From Thermotoga petrophila RKU-1 (GTDB lineage: Bacteria; Thermotogota; Thermotogae; Thermotogales; Thermotogaceae): DNA of 64,000 bases. Position 1 is the first letter of the stretch; every line of letters starts with the position of its first letter. This document shows, in pieces, positions 55,943 to 64,000 of the stretch. The notes under the pieces are model-generated. The model was not told the origin of the DNA. It saw only the letters and a program-made list of their open reading frames with translations, and ran no database searches. The DNA lies in contig NC_009486.1 of assembly GCF_000016785.1 (NCBI RefSeq), positions 992,001-1,056,000 of the forward strand, in the 5' to 3' direction. The position numbers and the translations under genes were made by a program.

Positions 55943-57080
55943 AAACGCCACGGTCTTTCCCATAACTTCCAGACCCTTCAAAGGAGATGTGCTTGTCTCG
56001 AACGGAAAAGTGGAAAAGTTGGGAGAAAACATAGAAGATCCCGACGCGGAAATCGTTGATCTGACGGGAAAATTCCTGTTTCCTGGTTTCATCGACGCGC
56101 ACTCCCACATCGGGCTCTTTGAGGAAGGAGTAGGGTACTATTACAGTGATGGAAACGAAGCTACGGATCCCGTCACACCGCATGTGAAAGCACTCGATGG
56201 TTTCAATCCGCAGGATCCGGCCATAGAGCGGGCTCTTGCCGGTGGAGTCACATCCGTGATGATCGTTCCTGGAAGCGCCAACCCGGTGGGTGGACAGGGA
56301 AGTGTGATAAAGTTCAGGTCCATAATTGTGGAAGAGTGCGTTGTGAAGGATCCCGCAGGTTTGAAGATGGCGTTCGGAGAAAATCCAAAGAGGGTCTACG
56401 GTGAGAGGAAACAAACTCCTTCAACGAGAATGGGAACAGCGGGAGTGATCAGAGACTACTTCACTAAAGTGAAGAATTACATGAAGAAAAAGGAACTCGC
56501 CCAGAAAGAAGGAAAAGAATTCACCGAAACCGACCTGAAAATGGAAGTCGGCGAGATGGTCCTCAGAAAGAAGATTCCTGCCAGAATGCACGCCCACCGA
56601 GCGGACGACATCCTCACCGCCATCAGAATAGCAGAGGAGTTCGGTTTCAACCTCGTCATAGAACACGGAACGGAAGCGTACAAGATTTCTAAGGTGCTAG
56701 CGGAGAAAAAGATACCCGTCGTTGTGGGACCACTCCTCACCTTCAGAACAAAGCTGGAACTGAAAGATCTGACGATGGAAACTATCGCAAAACTCCTGAA
56801 AGATGGGGTTCTTATAGCCTTGATGTGTGATCACCCGGTGATTCCTCTCGAGTTTGCAACCGTTCAGGCGGCAACTGCCATGAGGTACGGTGCAAAGGAA
56901 GAAGATCTGCTGAAGATCCTGACGGTGAATCCTGCTAAGATCCTCGGCCTCGAAGATAGAATCGGTTCCATTGAACCTGGAAAGGACGCGGATCTTGTGG
57001 TCTGGAGCGGACATCCGTTCGATATGAAATCCGTGGTGGAAAGGGTTTACATAGACGGAGTGGAAGTCTTCAGAAGATGA
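55926..57080 (+). CDS. Amidohydrolase (imidazolonepropionase-like, COG1228)
   Basis: The GTG at 55926, six bases from GGAGGG, is the start; the ATG two codons earlier abuts the ribosome site. The 384-residue protein is a metal-dependent TIM barrel: metal motif DAHSHIGL, HAHRADDI, EHGTEAYK, and the metal Asp in MCDHPV. It ends with VNPAKILGLEDRIGSIEPGKDADLVVW, typical of the superfamily. Probably a deaminase or dipeptidase-like hydrolase; substrate unknown. Confidence 0.88.
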   Translation: MKILFKNATVFPITSRPFKGDVLVSNGKVEKLGENIEDPDAEIVDLTGKFLFPGFIDAHSHIGLFEEGVGYYYSDGNEATDPVTPHVKALDGFNPQDPAIERALAGGVTSVMIVPGSANPVGGQGSVIKFRSIIVEECVVKDPAGLKMAFGENPKRVYGERKQTPSTRMGTAGVIRDYFTKVKNYMKKKELAQKEGKEFTETDLKMEVGEMVLRKKIPARMHAHRADDILTAIRIAEEFGFNLVIEHGTEAYKISKVLAEKKIPVVVGPLLTFRTKLELKDLTMETIAKLLKDGVLIALMCDHPVIPLEFATVQAATAMRYGAKEEDLLKILTVNPAKILGLEDRIGSIEPGKDADLVVWSGHPFDMKSVVERVYIDGVEVFRR

Positions 57081-57103
57081 GGGGCCTCAGATCACGAGGC
57101 CCC
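57081..57103. terminator. Hairpin between convergent amidohydrolase and fabG genes
   Basis: GGGGCCTC (57081-57088) and GAGGCCCC (57096-57103) form a perfect eight-pair stem with a seven-base loop. It directly follows one stop and contains the fabG stop. There is no T tract, so it may act on both strands as a processing or collision site. Confidence 0.55.
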
Positions 57104-57827
57104 CATCTATTCCTATCACCTGTCCTGTGACGTAACTCGACTCGTCCGAAGCGAGGAAGAGTATAACCTGCGCCACCTCTTCTGGTTTTCCAAACCTCCC
57201 AAGTGGTATCCTTGAAAGGGCCGCTTCACGTGCTTTTTCTGGAAGTTTTTCGGTCATGGGCGTTTCTATGAACCCGGGTGCCACAGCGTTCACTCTGATG
57301 TTTCTTCCAGCGAGTTCCTTCGCCCACGTCTTGGTCATTCCTATTACTCCTGCCTTCGACGCCGCGTAGTTCGTCTGACCGGGATTCCCGTATATTCCAA
57401 CGACAGAGGAGACGTTCACGATCGAACCGTTCCTCTGTTTGATCATGTAGGGCACCACCATCTGAGTCACGTTGAAAACACCCTTCAGATTCACGTTTAT
57501 TACCGCATCCCAGTCTTCTTCTTTCATCCTCACAAGAAGCGCATCCCTTGTTATTCCCGCGTTGTTCACCAGAACATCAATCCGGCCGTACTTTTGAACG
57601 ACTTTTTCCACGACTTCCTTTATTTGATCTCTGTCGGTCACATTCAAAATGTAGGGATCGACTTTTCCCGGGAGTCCTTCTGCTTCTTTCACAAGAGAGT
57701 CGAGATTTTCTTTCGAGATATCGCCAGCGATCACTGTGGCGCCTTCCTGCATGAAAAGAAGAGTGGTGGCTTTTCCTATCCCGCTTGCAGCCCCTGTGAT
57801 CAGACACACCTTTCCTTCAAGTCTCAT
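57087..57827 (-). CDS. fabG: 3-oxoacyl-[acyl-carrier-protein] reductase
   Basis: The ATG at 57827 follows AAGGAGG; 246 residues. It is a classical short-chain dehydrogenase: GAASGIG cofactor loop, NNAG, catalytic Ser in NVSS, YAASK (Tyr-x3-Lys), and PGFIETPM. Assigned to FabG by overall similarity; other SDR substrates cannot be excluded because no fab genes are adjacent. Confidence 0.88.
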   Translation of the reverse strand: MRLEGKVCLITGAASGIGKATTLLFMQEGATVIAGDISKENLDSLVKEAEGLPGKVDPYILNVTDRDQIKEVVEKVVQKYGRIDVLVNNAGITRDALLVRMKEEDWDAVINVNLKGVFNVTQMVVPYMIKQRNGSIVNVSSVVGIYGNPGQTNYAASKAGVIGMTKTWAKELAGRNIRVNAVAPGFIETPMTEKLPEKAREAALSRIPLGRFGKPEEVAQVILFLASDESSYVTGQVIGIDGGLVI

Positions 57828-57916
57828 GAACGTACCTCCTTGTGTTTTTTCTAATTGTATCATGAAATCGGTTCAAGCAGTATAATGAAGATAGAGAGAA
57901 CACTGTCACAGGAGGG

Positions 57917-59038
57917 ATGAACATAAACAAAATAAGAGTAGATGAAGTTGTAAGAGATAGAGATAAAATCATCGCCATTTCAAGAACAAGCCCTTTCTAT
58001 CCGGATGGAAAGGGAGGGCAACTCGGAGATAGAGGAAAGATCGGCCCCGCAAACGTTCTGAAGGTGAAGGAAAAAGATGGCTACATCCTCCATTATCTGG
58101 ATACTCATCTCGAACCAGGTGAGTACGAGTACAAAATAGACCTTGTCAGGAGAAGAGACATCGCCTGTCAGCACACCGCTCAGCACATCCTCTCAGCCGC
58201 TTTTCTGAAAGTGGCCGATCTTGAAACGGTGAGTTTCCTCATGGGAGAGAGGGTCTCCACCATAGATCTGAACGCTCCGTTCGTTCTCGAAGATGTTCTG
58301 GAAGAAGCTGAGGATCTGGCCAACGAAGTGGTGAGAAGCTGTGAGAGAGTTGAAATTCTCGAGATAGAAAAAGAAGAAGCAGAGAAAATGAACCTCAGAA
58401 AACTGCCCAATGTGGAAGGAAAAGTCAGAGTGGTGAAGATAGGAGATTTCGATGTCACCGCCTGCGGAGGGTTTCATGTAGAAAACACTGGAGAAATCGG
58501 TCTGATAAAGATCGTGGACACGGAGAAGGTGAAGAAGGTGCTAACAAGGATCTATTTCGTTGCAGGCGATCGAGCCCTGAAAGATTACAGAGAAAAAGAT
58601 AAACTCTTGAAGTCACTCTCCAGAGTGCTGACCACATCCACAAAGGAACTCCTGAAGAGAGCAGAGAACCTTCTCGAAGAAGTCAAAGAGAAGAGTGCAA
58701 AGCTCGACAAACTGTCGGAAAAGTACGCCGAGATTCTCTCAAAAGTAGCAGAACCAGAAAAGATCGGAAAGTACTATCTGTATCACTTCTCTGGAACTCC
58801 AGAGGAAATGAAGTACTTACCCAAGTTCCTCGCAGATCGCAAAGACACAATCGTTCTTTTAGAGCATCCTGACCGGGTAGAGATCGTTTCGAACTGGATA
58901 GATTGCAGAAAGATCTTCGAGAAATTGAAAGAACAGTTGAACATAGAAGGCGGATCGAGCCAGAAGAGGGCTGTGATAACAGCAAACTCCACTTCGAGAA
59001 TCGTTGAAAAATTGAGGGAGATATTGAAATGGTTCTGA
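57917..59038 (+). CDS. AlaX-type alanyl-tRNA editing protein with C-terminal extension
   Basis: The 373-residue protein has the editing-domain zinc motifs HTAQH (in CQHTAQHILS) and CGGFH (in TACGGFHVENTGEIG), preceded by the beta-barrel part of AlaRS class II editing proteins (FYPDGKGGQLGD). Residues about 225-280 are a coiled coil and the C-terminus resembles DHHA1/C-Ala. It would deacylate Ser- or Gly-tRNA-Ala. The ribosome site GGAGGG directly abuts the ATG at 57917, an unusual spacing. A TATAAT at 57881-57886 is the likely -10. Confidence 0.9.
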   Translation: MNINKIRVDEVVRDRDKIIAISRTSPFYPDGKGGQLGDRGKIGPANVLKVKEKDGYILHYLDTHLEPGEYEYKIDLVRRRDIACQHTAQHILSAAFLKVADLETVSFLMGERVSTIDLNAPFVLEDVLEEAEDLANEVVRSCERVEILEIEKEEAEKMNLRKLPNVEGKVRVVKIGDFDVTACGGFHVENTGEIGLIKIVDTEKVKKVLTRIYFVAGDRALKDYREKDKLLKSLSRVLTTSTKELLKRAENLLEEVKEKSAKLDKLSEKYAEILSKVAEPEKIGKYYLYHFSGTPEEMKYLPKFLADRKDTIVLLEHPDRVEIVSNWIDCRKIFEKLKEQLNIEGGSSQKRAVITANSTSRIVEKLREILKWF

Positions 59039-59823
59039 ACTTTGTGGGCACCGGAACCCTCACGAGGTTTTTTCTTGAGTGTTTGAAAGATCGGTGTGAA
59101 ATAGGATACATCCTGTCCCGCAGTATAGATAAGGCTCGAAACCTTGCTGAAGTTTACGGGGGAAAAGCTGCCACGATAGAAAAGCACCCTGAGTTGAACG
59201 GTGTGGTCTTCGTTATCGTCCCGGACAGATACATAGAAACGGTGGCGAACCACTTGAATCTCGGAGACGCTGTTTTGGTACATTGTTCTGGATTTCTCTC
59301 GTCGGAGATTTTCAAAAAGAGTGGAAGAGCATCGATCCACCCGAACTTTTCTTTTTCCAGCCTCGAAAAAGCCCTTGAAATGAAAGACCAGATCGTCTTT
59401 GGATTGGAAGGAGACGAAAGAGGTCTCGCGGTTGTGAAAAAAATCGCAGAAGAGATCTCCGGAAGGTACTTCGTGATCCCTTCGGAAAAAAAGAAAGCTT
59501 ACCATCTCGCCGCTGTCATCGCTTCGAATTTCCCGGTGGCACTTGCCTATCTTTCAAAGAGGATATACACTCTTCTTGGTCTGGATGAACCGGAACTCCT
59601 CATTCACACCCTGATGAAAGGTGTGGCGGACAACATAAAGAAGATGAGAGTGGAATGTTCTCTGACAGGCCCTGTGAAAAGAGGAGACTGGCAGGTGGTA
59701 GAGGAAGAGCGCAGGGAGTACGAAAAGATCTTCGGAAACACCGTGCTCTACGATGAGATTGTGAAGCTGCTCAGGGAGGTGGCAGAAAGTGAACGTCGAG
59801 AAGCTCAAGAAGATGAAAGGTAA
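59029..59823 (+). CDS. Rossmann-fold DUF2520 / F420-dependent-oxidoreductase-like protein
   Basis: The 264-residue protein starts NFVGTGTLTRFFLE, a dinucleotide-binding loop, continues with YILSRSIDKARNLAE and has the DUF2520 C-terminal helical domain (AYHLAAVIASNFPVALAYL). It resembles ketopantoate reductase-like enzymes. Located directly before panB with a 35-base overlap, it might supply the reductase step of pantothenate synthesis, but this is inference. Confidence 0.85.
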   Translation: MVLNFVGTGTLTRFFLECLKDRCEIGYILSRSIDKARNLAEVYGGKAATIEKHPELNGVVFVIVPDRYIETVANHLNLGDAVLVHCSGFLSSEIFKKSGRASIHPNFSFSSLEKALEMKDQIVFGLEGDERGLAVVKKIAEEISGRYFVIPSEKKKAYHLAAVIASNFPVALAYLSKRIYTLLGLDEPELLIHTLMKGVADNIKKMRVECSLTGPVKRGDWQVVEEERREYEKIFGNTVLYDEIVKLLREVAESERREAQEDER

Positions 59824-60601
59824 GGAAAAGATCGTGATGGTCACCGCGTACGATGCTCCCAGCGCCAGAATCGCGAGAGATGCCGGCATAGATGTCATTC
59901 TCGTTGGAGACTCCCTTGGAAACAACGTTCTCGGGTACGAAAACACGATTCCCGTAACTATGGAAGAAATGCTGATACACGTGGCAGCCGTGAAAAGGGG
60001 AGCCCCAGACGCTTTCATAGTAGCAGACATGCCTTTCCTTTCCTACCAGACTTCCGTGGAAAAAGCTGTGGAGAACGCTGGGAAGTTCTTGAAGGTCGGT
60101 GCGAATGCCGTGAAAATAGAGGGTGGAGAGGAATTCGGTGAGCTCGTTCAAAAACTGGTCGAAAGCGGTATTCCGGTGATGGGCCACATAGGCCTCACAC
60201 CTCAGTTCGTGAACCGTTTCGGTGGTTACAGAGTCCAAGGAAAGACGGAAAAAAACAGAGAATACCTCTTGAGGAGCGCCAGGGAGCTTGAAAAGAGGGG
60301 GGCTTTTGCTATCGTTCTGGAGCTCGTTGTTGAGGAAGTCGCTAAGGAGATCACCGAAAGCGTCTCCATTCCAACCATTGGCATCGGTTCAGGCCGTTTC
60401 TGTGATGGTCAGGTTCTCGTCTGGCACGACCTTCTCGGTCTGAATCCGGACTTCGCACCTCGCTTTTCCAAGAAATACGCAAACCTGTACGAAGTCATAT
60501 TGAAAGCTTTGCAAGAGTTCAGAAGAGAGGTAAAAGAGGGTCTGTTCCCCACCGAAGAACATTCATTCACAGATAAATCCAAAGGAGGTGTGTCTTCATG
60601 A
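59789..60601 (+). CDS. panB: 3-methyl-2-oxobutanoate hydroxymethyltransferase
   Basis: The 270-residue TIM barrel has metal-binding VGDSLGN, the KIEGG segment, GHIGLTPQ, and the catalytic Glu in VLELV. GTG start after GGGAGGTGGC. It makes ketopantoate for pantothenate. Together with coaBC elsewhere in the window it serves CoA synthesis. The stop overlaps the Omp-alpha start. Confidence 0.96.
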   Translation: MNVEKLKKMKGKEKIVMVTAYDAPSARIARDAGIDVILVGDSLGNNVLGYENTIPVTMEEMLIHVAAVKRGAPDAFIVADMPFLSYQTSVEKAVENAGKFLKVGANAVKIEGGEEFGELVQKLVESGIPVMGHIGLTPQFVNRFGGYRVQGKTEKNREYLLRSARELEKRGAFAIVLELVVEEVAKEITESVSIPTIGIGSGRFCDGQVLVWHDLLGLNPDFAPRFSKKYANLYEVILKALQEFRREVKEGLFPTEEHSFTDKSKGGVSS

Positions 60602-61809
60602 AGAAGCTTCTGGTGTTCGTTCTGATGCTTGGAGCATTCGTCGGAATTTCACAGCAGTTCAAAGACGTTCCCGTCAACCACTGGGCCTACGAAGCGGTAA
60701 TGGAGATGTCAAAACTCGGTGTTCTCACTGGAATGCCGGATGGAACGTTCCAGGGTAACTCCTACCTCACCAGGTATCAGGCAGCGGTGGCGTTCTACAG
60801 ACTCTACAACATACTCAAACAACCTTCTGCGGACGTTTCCGGACTGATAAACAAGGTCTCTACTCTCGAGGATCTCGTCAGCACAGCTTTGATGAAGGTT
60901 CAGAACCTATCTGACAATTTTGGGGGAGTAACGTCCGATCTTGAAACTCTCAAGAACGATGTGGCGAACTTGAAAGCCACTCTCGTTGACCTCAAAAACC
61001 TCAGAGTCGAAGTCATGAGTCAGGTTCAGAGTCAGTCAGATGAACTCCAGAGCCTGGATGCTAAAGTGAACGAAGCGCTTTCGAAAATCGCCGCTCTCGA
61101 ATCCAAACTTTCGGGGGACTTCGTGAACAAAGACTACGTCGACAGCAAGATCGCCCAGACCGTCTCGAAACTGAGCGATCTCGAAGGAAGGCTCTCCGCC
61201 GTTGAGACGAAAACGGCGAACCTTGAGGCACTAGTGAGAAATTCCGAGGCTTCTCTCAAAGATTACGTGGAAAAAACTCTCAAATCCTACACAGATACTC
61301 TCGATCAGAAACTCTCCGAACTCTCTGCCAGTGTCGAGAAAAACAACACCGCTCTGTCTGGAGAGATAGGAAACCTCAAGGTGCTCGTCTCCAAACTCCA
61401 GAGCGACCTTGAAACTCAGCAGAAGACGGCAAGAGCTCTCGATGCTCGTGTGAGCGTTCTTGAAGGTCAGATCACGACCGTGAACAGCCGTGTTGAGAGT
61501 CTGGAAAAGAGAGTTTCTCAGGTGGAGTCGGCAGTTGACAAGGTGAACTCACTCGAAAGAAGCATGGGAGCAGTCACAGCAAGAGTCACCAAAGTCGAAG
61601 AAGAAGTTAAGAATCTCAATCAGAGTAACGCAGAACTCTCCCAGAAAGTTGACGAGGTCGTCTCTTCGAAACCATGGATGGAAGATGTAAACAGCGTGAG
61701 CGCCACCCTCAGCAAGAAGATCTCCGATGTTCAGACCATGGCCCTTGCGGGTGTCGCCATCGGAATCGTCGGTGTGATAATCGGTTTTGTGATGGGAAGT
61801 GGCAAATGA
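60598..61809 (+). CDS. Omp-alpha: SLH-domain coiled-coil spacer of the toga
   Basis: The 403-residue protein has a signal peptide (MKKLLVFVLMLGAFVGIS), an SLH domain (FKDVPVNHWAYEAVMEMSKLGVLTG to residue ~78), about 295 residues of uninterrupted heptad coiled coil, and a C-terminal membrane helix (ALAGVAIGIVGVIIGFVMG). This is the layout of Omp-alpha of T. maritima, which bridges peptidoglycan and the outer sheath. The ribosome site AAAGGAGGTG is strong. A strong terminator follows. Confidence 0.95.
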   Translation: MKKLLVFVLMLGAFVGISQQFKDVPVNHWAYEAVMEMSKLGVLTGMPDGTFQGNSYLTRYQAAVAFYRLYNILKQPSADVSGLINKVSTLEDLVSTALMKVQNLSDNFGGVTSDLETLKNDVANLKATLVDLKNLRVEVMSQVQSQSDELQSLDAKVNEALSKIAALESKLSGDFVNKDYVDSKIAQTVSKLSDLEGRLSAVETKTANLEALVRNSEASLKDYVEKTLKSYTDTLDQKLSELSASVEKNNTALSGEIGNLKVLVSKLQSDLETQQKTARALDARVSVLEGQITTVNSRVESLEKRVSQVESAVDKVNSLERSMGAVTARVTKVEEEVKNLNQSNAELSQKVDEVVSSKPWMEDVNSVSATLSKKISDVQTMALAGVAIGIVGVIIGFVMGSGK

Positions 61810-61828
61810 TCTCCTTTTTCAGAGAAGA

Positions 61829-61853
61829 AAAGGGGGCGCAAGCCCCCTTTTTT
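61829..61853 (+). terminator. Strong terminator after the Omp-alpha gene
   Basis: AAAGGGGGC (61829-61837) pairs with GCCCCCTTT (61842-61850) around a GCAA tetraloop and runs into six T residues. Confidence 0.92.
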
Positions 61854-61905
61854 GTTCGAGTGGTATAATTTTTTCAAGAAAAAGAAAAACAGAAGAGGTG
61901 GAAAG

Positions 61906-62910
61906 GTGAGTGAATTTCTCACACCTGAAAGGACCGTTTACGACTCTGGTGTACAGTTTCTAAGGCCCAAAAGCCTCGATGAATTCATTGGTCAGGAAAA
62001 CGTGAAAAAGAAACTCTCCCTCGCTCTCGAAGCAGCGAAGATGAGGGGAGAAGTACTCGATCATGTCCTCCTCGCAGGACCACCGGGACTCGGAAAGACT
62101 ACCCTTGCACACATAATCGCCAGCGAACTCCAGACGAACATCCACGTTACGAGCGGACCGGTTCTTGTGAAACAGGGAGATATGGCCGCCATCCTCACAA
62201 GTCTGGAACGGGGAGACGTTCTCTTCATAGACGAAATACACCGATTGAACAAAGCAGTGGAGGAGCTTCTTTACTCTGCCATCGAAGACTTCCAGATAGA
62301 CATCATGATCGGAAAGGGTCCGAGTGCGAAGTCCATCAGGATAGACATCCAGCCTTTTACGCTCGTTGGAGCCACGACGAGAAGTGGTCTTTTGAGTTCT
62401 CCTCTCAGAAGCAGGTTTGGTATCATCCTCGAACTGGACTTCTACACTGTGAAAGAACTGAAGGAAATCATAAAAAGAGCGGCCAGCTTGATGGACGTTG
62501 AAATAGAAGATTCAGCAGCAGAGATGATCGCGAAAAGATCGAGAGGCACACCGAGGATCGCTATAAGACTCACGAAGAGAGTGAGGGACATGCTCACGGT
62601 GGTAAAGGCAGACAGAATCAATACCGATATCGTTTTGAAGACCATGGAAGTGTTGAACATAGACGCCGAGGGGCTGGATGAGTTCGACAGGAAGATTCTG
62701 AAGACGATCATAGAGATTTACAGGGGAGGACCCGTCGGATTGAACGCCCTCGCCGCTTCACTCGGTGTGGAAGCGGACACTCTGAGCGAAGTTTATGAAC
62801 CTTACCTCCTCCAGGCGGGATTTCTCGCCAGAACTCCAAGAGGAAGGGTCGCCACTGAAAAGGCTTACAAACACCTGAAGTACGAAGTCCCGGAAAACCG
62901 TCTCTTCTGA
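61906..62910 (+). CDS. ruvB: Holliday junction branch migration helicase RuvB
   Basis: The GTG at 61906 after AGAGGTGGAAAG gives 334 residues, the length of T. maritima RuvB. Walker A is GPPGLGKTT, Walker B FIDEIHRL, sensor 1 GATTRSG, and arginine finger region SPLRSRFG; a winged helix ends the protein. A TATAAT at 61863 could be a -10 but has no -35 at the right distance. No ruvA or ruvC lies nearby. Confidence 0.97.
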   Translation: MSEFLTPERTVYDSGVQFLRPKSLDEFIGQENVKKKLSLALEAAKMRGEVLDHVLLAGPPGLGKTTLAHIIASELQTNIHVTSGPVLVKQGDMAAILTSLERGDVLFIDEIHRLNKAVEELLYSAIEDFQIDIMIGKGPSAKSIRIDIQPFTLVGATTRSGLLSSPLRSRFGIILELDFYTVKELKEIIKRAASLMDVEIEDSAAEMIAKRSRGTPRIAIRLTKRVRDMLTVVKADRINTDIVLKTMEVLNIDAEGLDEFDRKILKTIIEIYRGGPVGLNALAASLGVEADTLSEVYEPYLLQAGFLARTPRGRVATEKAYKHLKYEVPENRLF

Positions 62911-62921
62911 GGTGATCTCCC

Positions 62922-63611
62922 ATGGGATTGAAAGAAAACCTCGAAAGGGTTCTCAACAGAATGAAAAACGCTGCTCTTCGAGCAAACAGGGATCCCTTCG
63001 AAGTGAGGCTCGTAGTCGCTTCAAAATACGCCAGCGTCCAGCAGATGGAAGAACTCGTGTTCCTTGGTATCAGAGAGTTCGGAGAAAACAGAGCGCAGGA
63101 TCTCGTCAAAAAGAGCGAATATTTCAAGGGCAAACCCATCATCTGGCACTTCATTGGAAGAATACAGACGAACAAGGTGAAATACATCGTACCGAGATGT
63201 GAACTGATCCACTCCGTCTGGAGGGAAGAGGAGCTGAAAGAAATAGAAAAAAGGGCAGAAAAACTTGGGAAAATCCAGAAGATTCTCCTTGAGGTGAACG
63301 TCTTCAAAGAAGAAACGAAGGCCGGGCTTCTGGTCGAAGAAGTGGAAGAGTTCTTGAAACTCTGTCAGGAATTCCCACACGTCGAAGTTCTCGGCTTTAT
63401 GACCATGGCTCCCTACGCTGAAAACCCCGAAGAAGTTCGGTGGGGTTTCAGAACTCTCAGAGAGCTAAGGGACGAGCTCGCCAGCAGGTTCAACGGGAAC
63501 GTGAAACTCAAGGAGCTTTCCATGGGCATGAGCAACGATTTCGAAGTAGCGATAGAAGAAGGAGCAACCATGGTGAGGATTGGAAGCGCCATATTCGAAG
63601 GAGGGAAGTGA
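62922..63611 (+). CDS. yggS: YggS family PLP homeostasis protein
   Basis: The 229-residue protein has the PLP lysine in VVASKYAS, GENRAQ, HFIGRIQTNKV, and SMGMSNDFEVAIEEGATMVRIG. It binds PLP and maintains vitamin B6 and amino acid balance. GAGGTGATC precedes the ATG; yggT starts one base after its stop. Confidence 0.94.
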   Translation: MGLKENLERVLNRMKNAALRANRDPFEVRLVVASKYASVQQMEELVFLGIREFGENRAQDLVKKSEYFKGKPIIWHFIGRIQTNKVKYIVPRCELIHSVWREEELKEIEKRAEKLGKIQKILLEVNVFKEETKAGLLVEEVEEFLKLCQEFPHVEVLGFMTMAPYAENPEEVRWGFRTLRELRDELASRFNGNVKLKELSMGMSNDFEVAIEEGATMVRIGSAIFEGGK

Positions 63612-63908
63612 ATGTTCGTGATAGCCAATCTGCTCAGATCGATCGCGGTGGTTCTGAGAACGTTCATATACGTGGAGATTGTGTCCATCGTTGTCTCTGC
63701 GATCTTCAGCTGGACCACACCTTACTATTATCACCCTGTAAGAAGGTTCTTTGATGCTTTATCTTCGATCGTTTTGAATCCTATTCGACGCGTTGTGCCT
63801 CCAATAGGTTCTGTTGACATATCTCCTATGATTGCCATCTTCATTCTCATGTTCCTGGACGGTTTCCTCGTACAGACCCTCTTCGATCTGGCGGTGAGAC
63901 TTTCATGA
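63612..63908 (+). CDS. YggT family membrane protein
   Basis: The 98-residue protein has two hydrophobic helices and the family motif NPIRRVVPPIG. YggS and YggT are adjacent in many bacteria, often near cell-division genes. ATGA overlap with the next gene. Confidence 0.9.
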   Translation: MFVIANLLRSIAVVLRTFIYVEIVSIVVSAIFSWTTPYYYHPVRRFFDALSSIVLNPIRRVVPPIGSVDISPMIAIFILMFLDGFLVQTLFDLAVRLS

Positions 63909-64000
63909 AAATCGCCATTCTTTACAGAGAAGAGCGAGAAAAAGAGGGAAAATTCCTGAAAGAAAAGATTTCAAAAGAACACGAAGTAATCGAGTTCGGT
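63905..64000 (+). CDS. nadK: NAD kinase, 5' end only
   Basis: Only 32 residues (MKIAILYREEREKEGKFLK...) lie in the window. The start matches the first strand of ATP-NAD kinases, and the gene order yggS-yggT-nadK agrees with Thermotoga. The catalytic GGDG motif lies outside, so the identification rests on the N-terminus and context. Confidence 0.7.
   Translation, partial: MKIAILYREEREKEGKFLKEKISKEHEVIEFG

Overview
The window looks like chromosomal DNA of a hyperthermophilic Thermotoga of the T. maritima / petrophila / naphthophila / RQ2 group. The evidence is the SLH-coiled-coil Omp-alpha toga spacer protein, a GH4 alpha-glucosidase whose Cys174/His203 numbering matches T. maritima AglA, a 384-residue NifS-like protein, a CofD-like/RapZ/WhiA cluster and tightly overlapping operons. 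No rRNA, tRNA or CRISPR array was seen.

Region 1 (1-14.6 kb) is a starch and maltodextrin locus built on a divergent promoter pair at about 5.84-5.98 kb. The leftward operon encodes the lipoprotein alpha-amylase AmyA, two further lipoproteins with carbohydrate-binding-type beta-sandwich modules (one frameshifted), a predicted outer-membrane beta-barrel, and a protein of tandem CBM48/AMPK-type modules that runs off the window. The rightward operon encodes MalE, MalF, a MalG with a huge coiled-coil insertion, a cyclomaltodextrinase-like GH13 enzyme, and then the GH4 alpha-glucosidase AglA. No MalK is present. Together they suggest surface hydrolysis, capture, passage through the toga, import and cytoplasmic breakdown.

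Region 2 (14.6-17.35 kb) is a broken Cache/HD-GYP gene interrupted by an IS200/IS605-type element (TnpA + TnpB). The tnpB 3' end folds into a ladder of hairpins expected of an omega RNA. About 200 codons are missing between the two gene halves, and the flanks belong to chromosomal segments that I recall as far apart in T. maritima MSB8, so this is probably a rearrangement breakpoint.

Region 3 (17.3-35.4 kb) is mostly core genes. It holds an MBL-fold hydrolase, a two-gene W/G-rich DUF5320 unit under a striking palindromic operator, an intact Cache/HD-GYP protein, cold-shock protein, L31 and an S1-domain protein. A long leftward operon follows (thiI-plsC-nifS-yicC-remA-gmk-rpoZ-coaBC-L,D-transpeptidase), then a rightward run (TPR protein, prepilin peptidase, rlmI-like methyltransferase, aminotransferase, HD-GYP).

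Region 4 (35.4-64 kb) contains a MATE exporter (apparently CTG-initiated), a compact 12-gene leftward operon (murB, yigZ, coiled-coil protein, zapA, rapZ, yvcK/cofD-like, whiA, nrdR, greA, lysS, PPIC-type chaperone, LtaS-like sulfatase), and rlmN-PASTA-rsgA-rpe against mutS-GNAT. It continues with a DUF4139-like exported protein, DMT transporter and amidohydrolase facing fabG, then alaX-like, a DUF2520 protein, panB, Omp-alpha, ruvB, yggS, yggT and the start of NAD kinase. Coding strands alternate in blocks and intergenic space is minimal; no unexplained stretch exceeds 300 bases.
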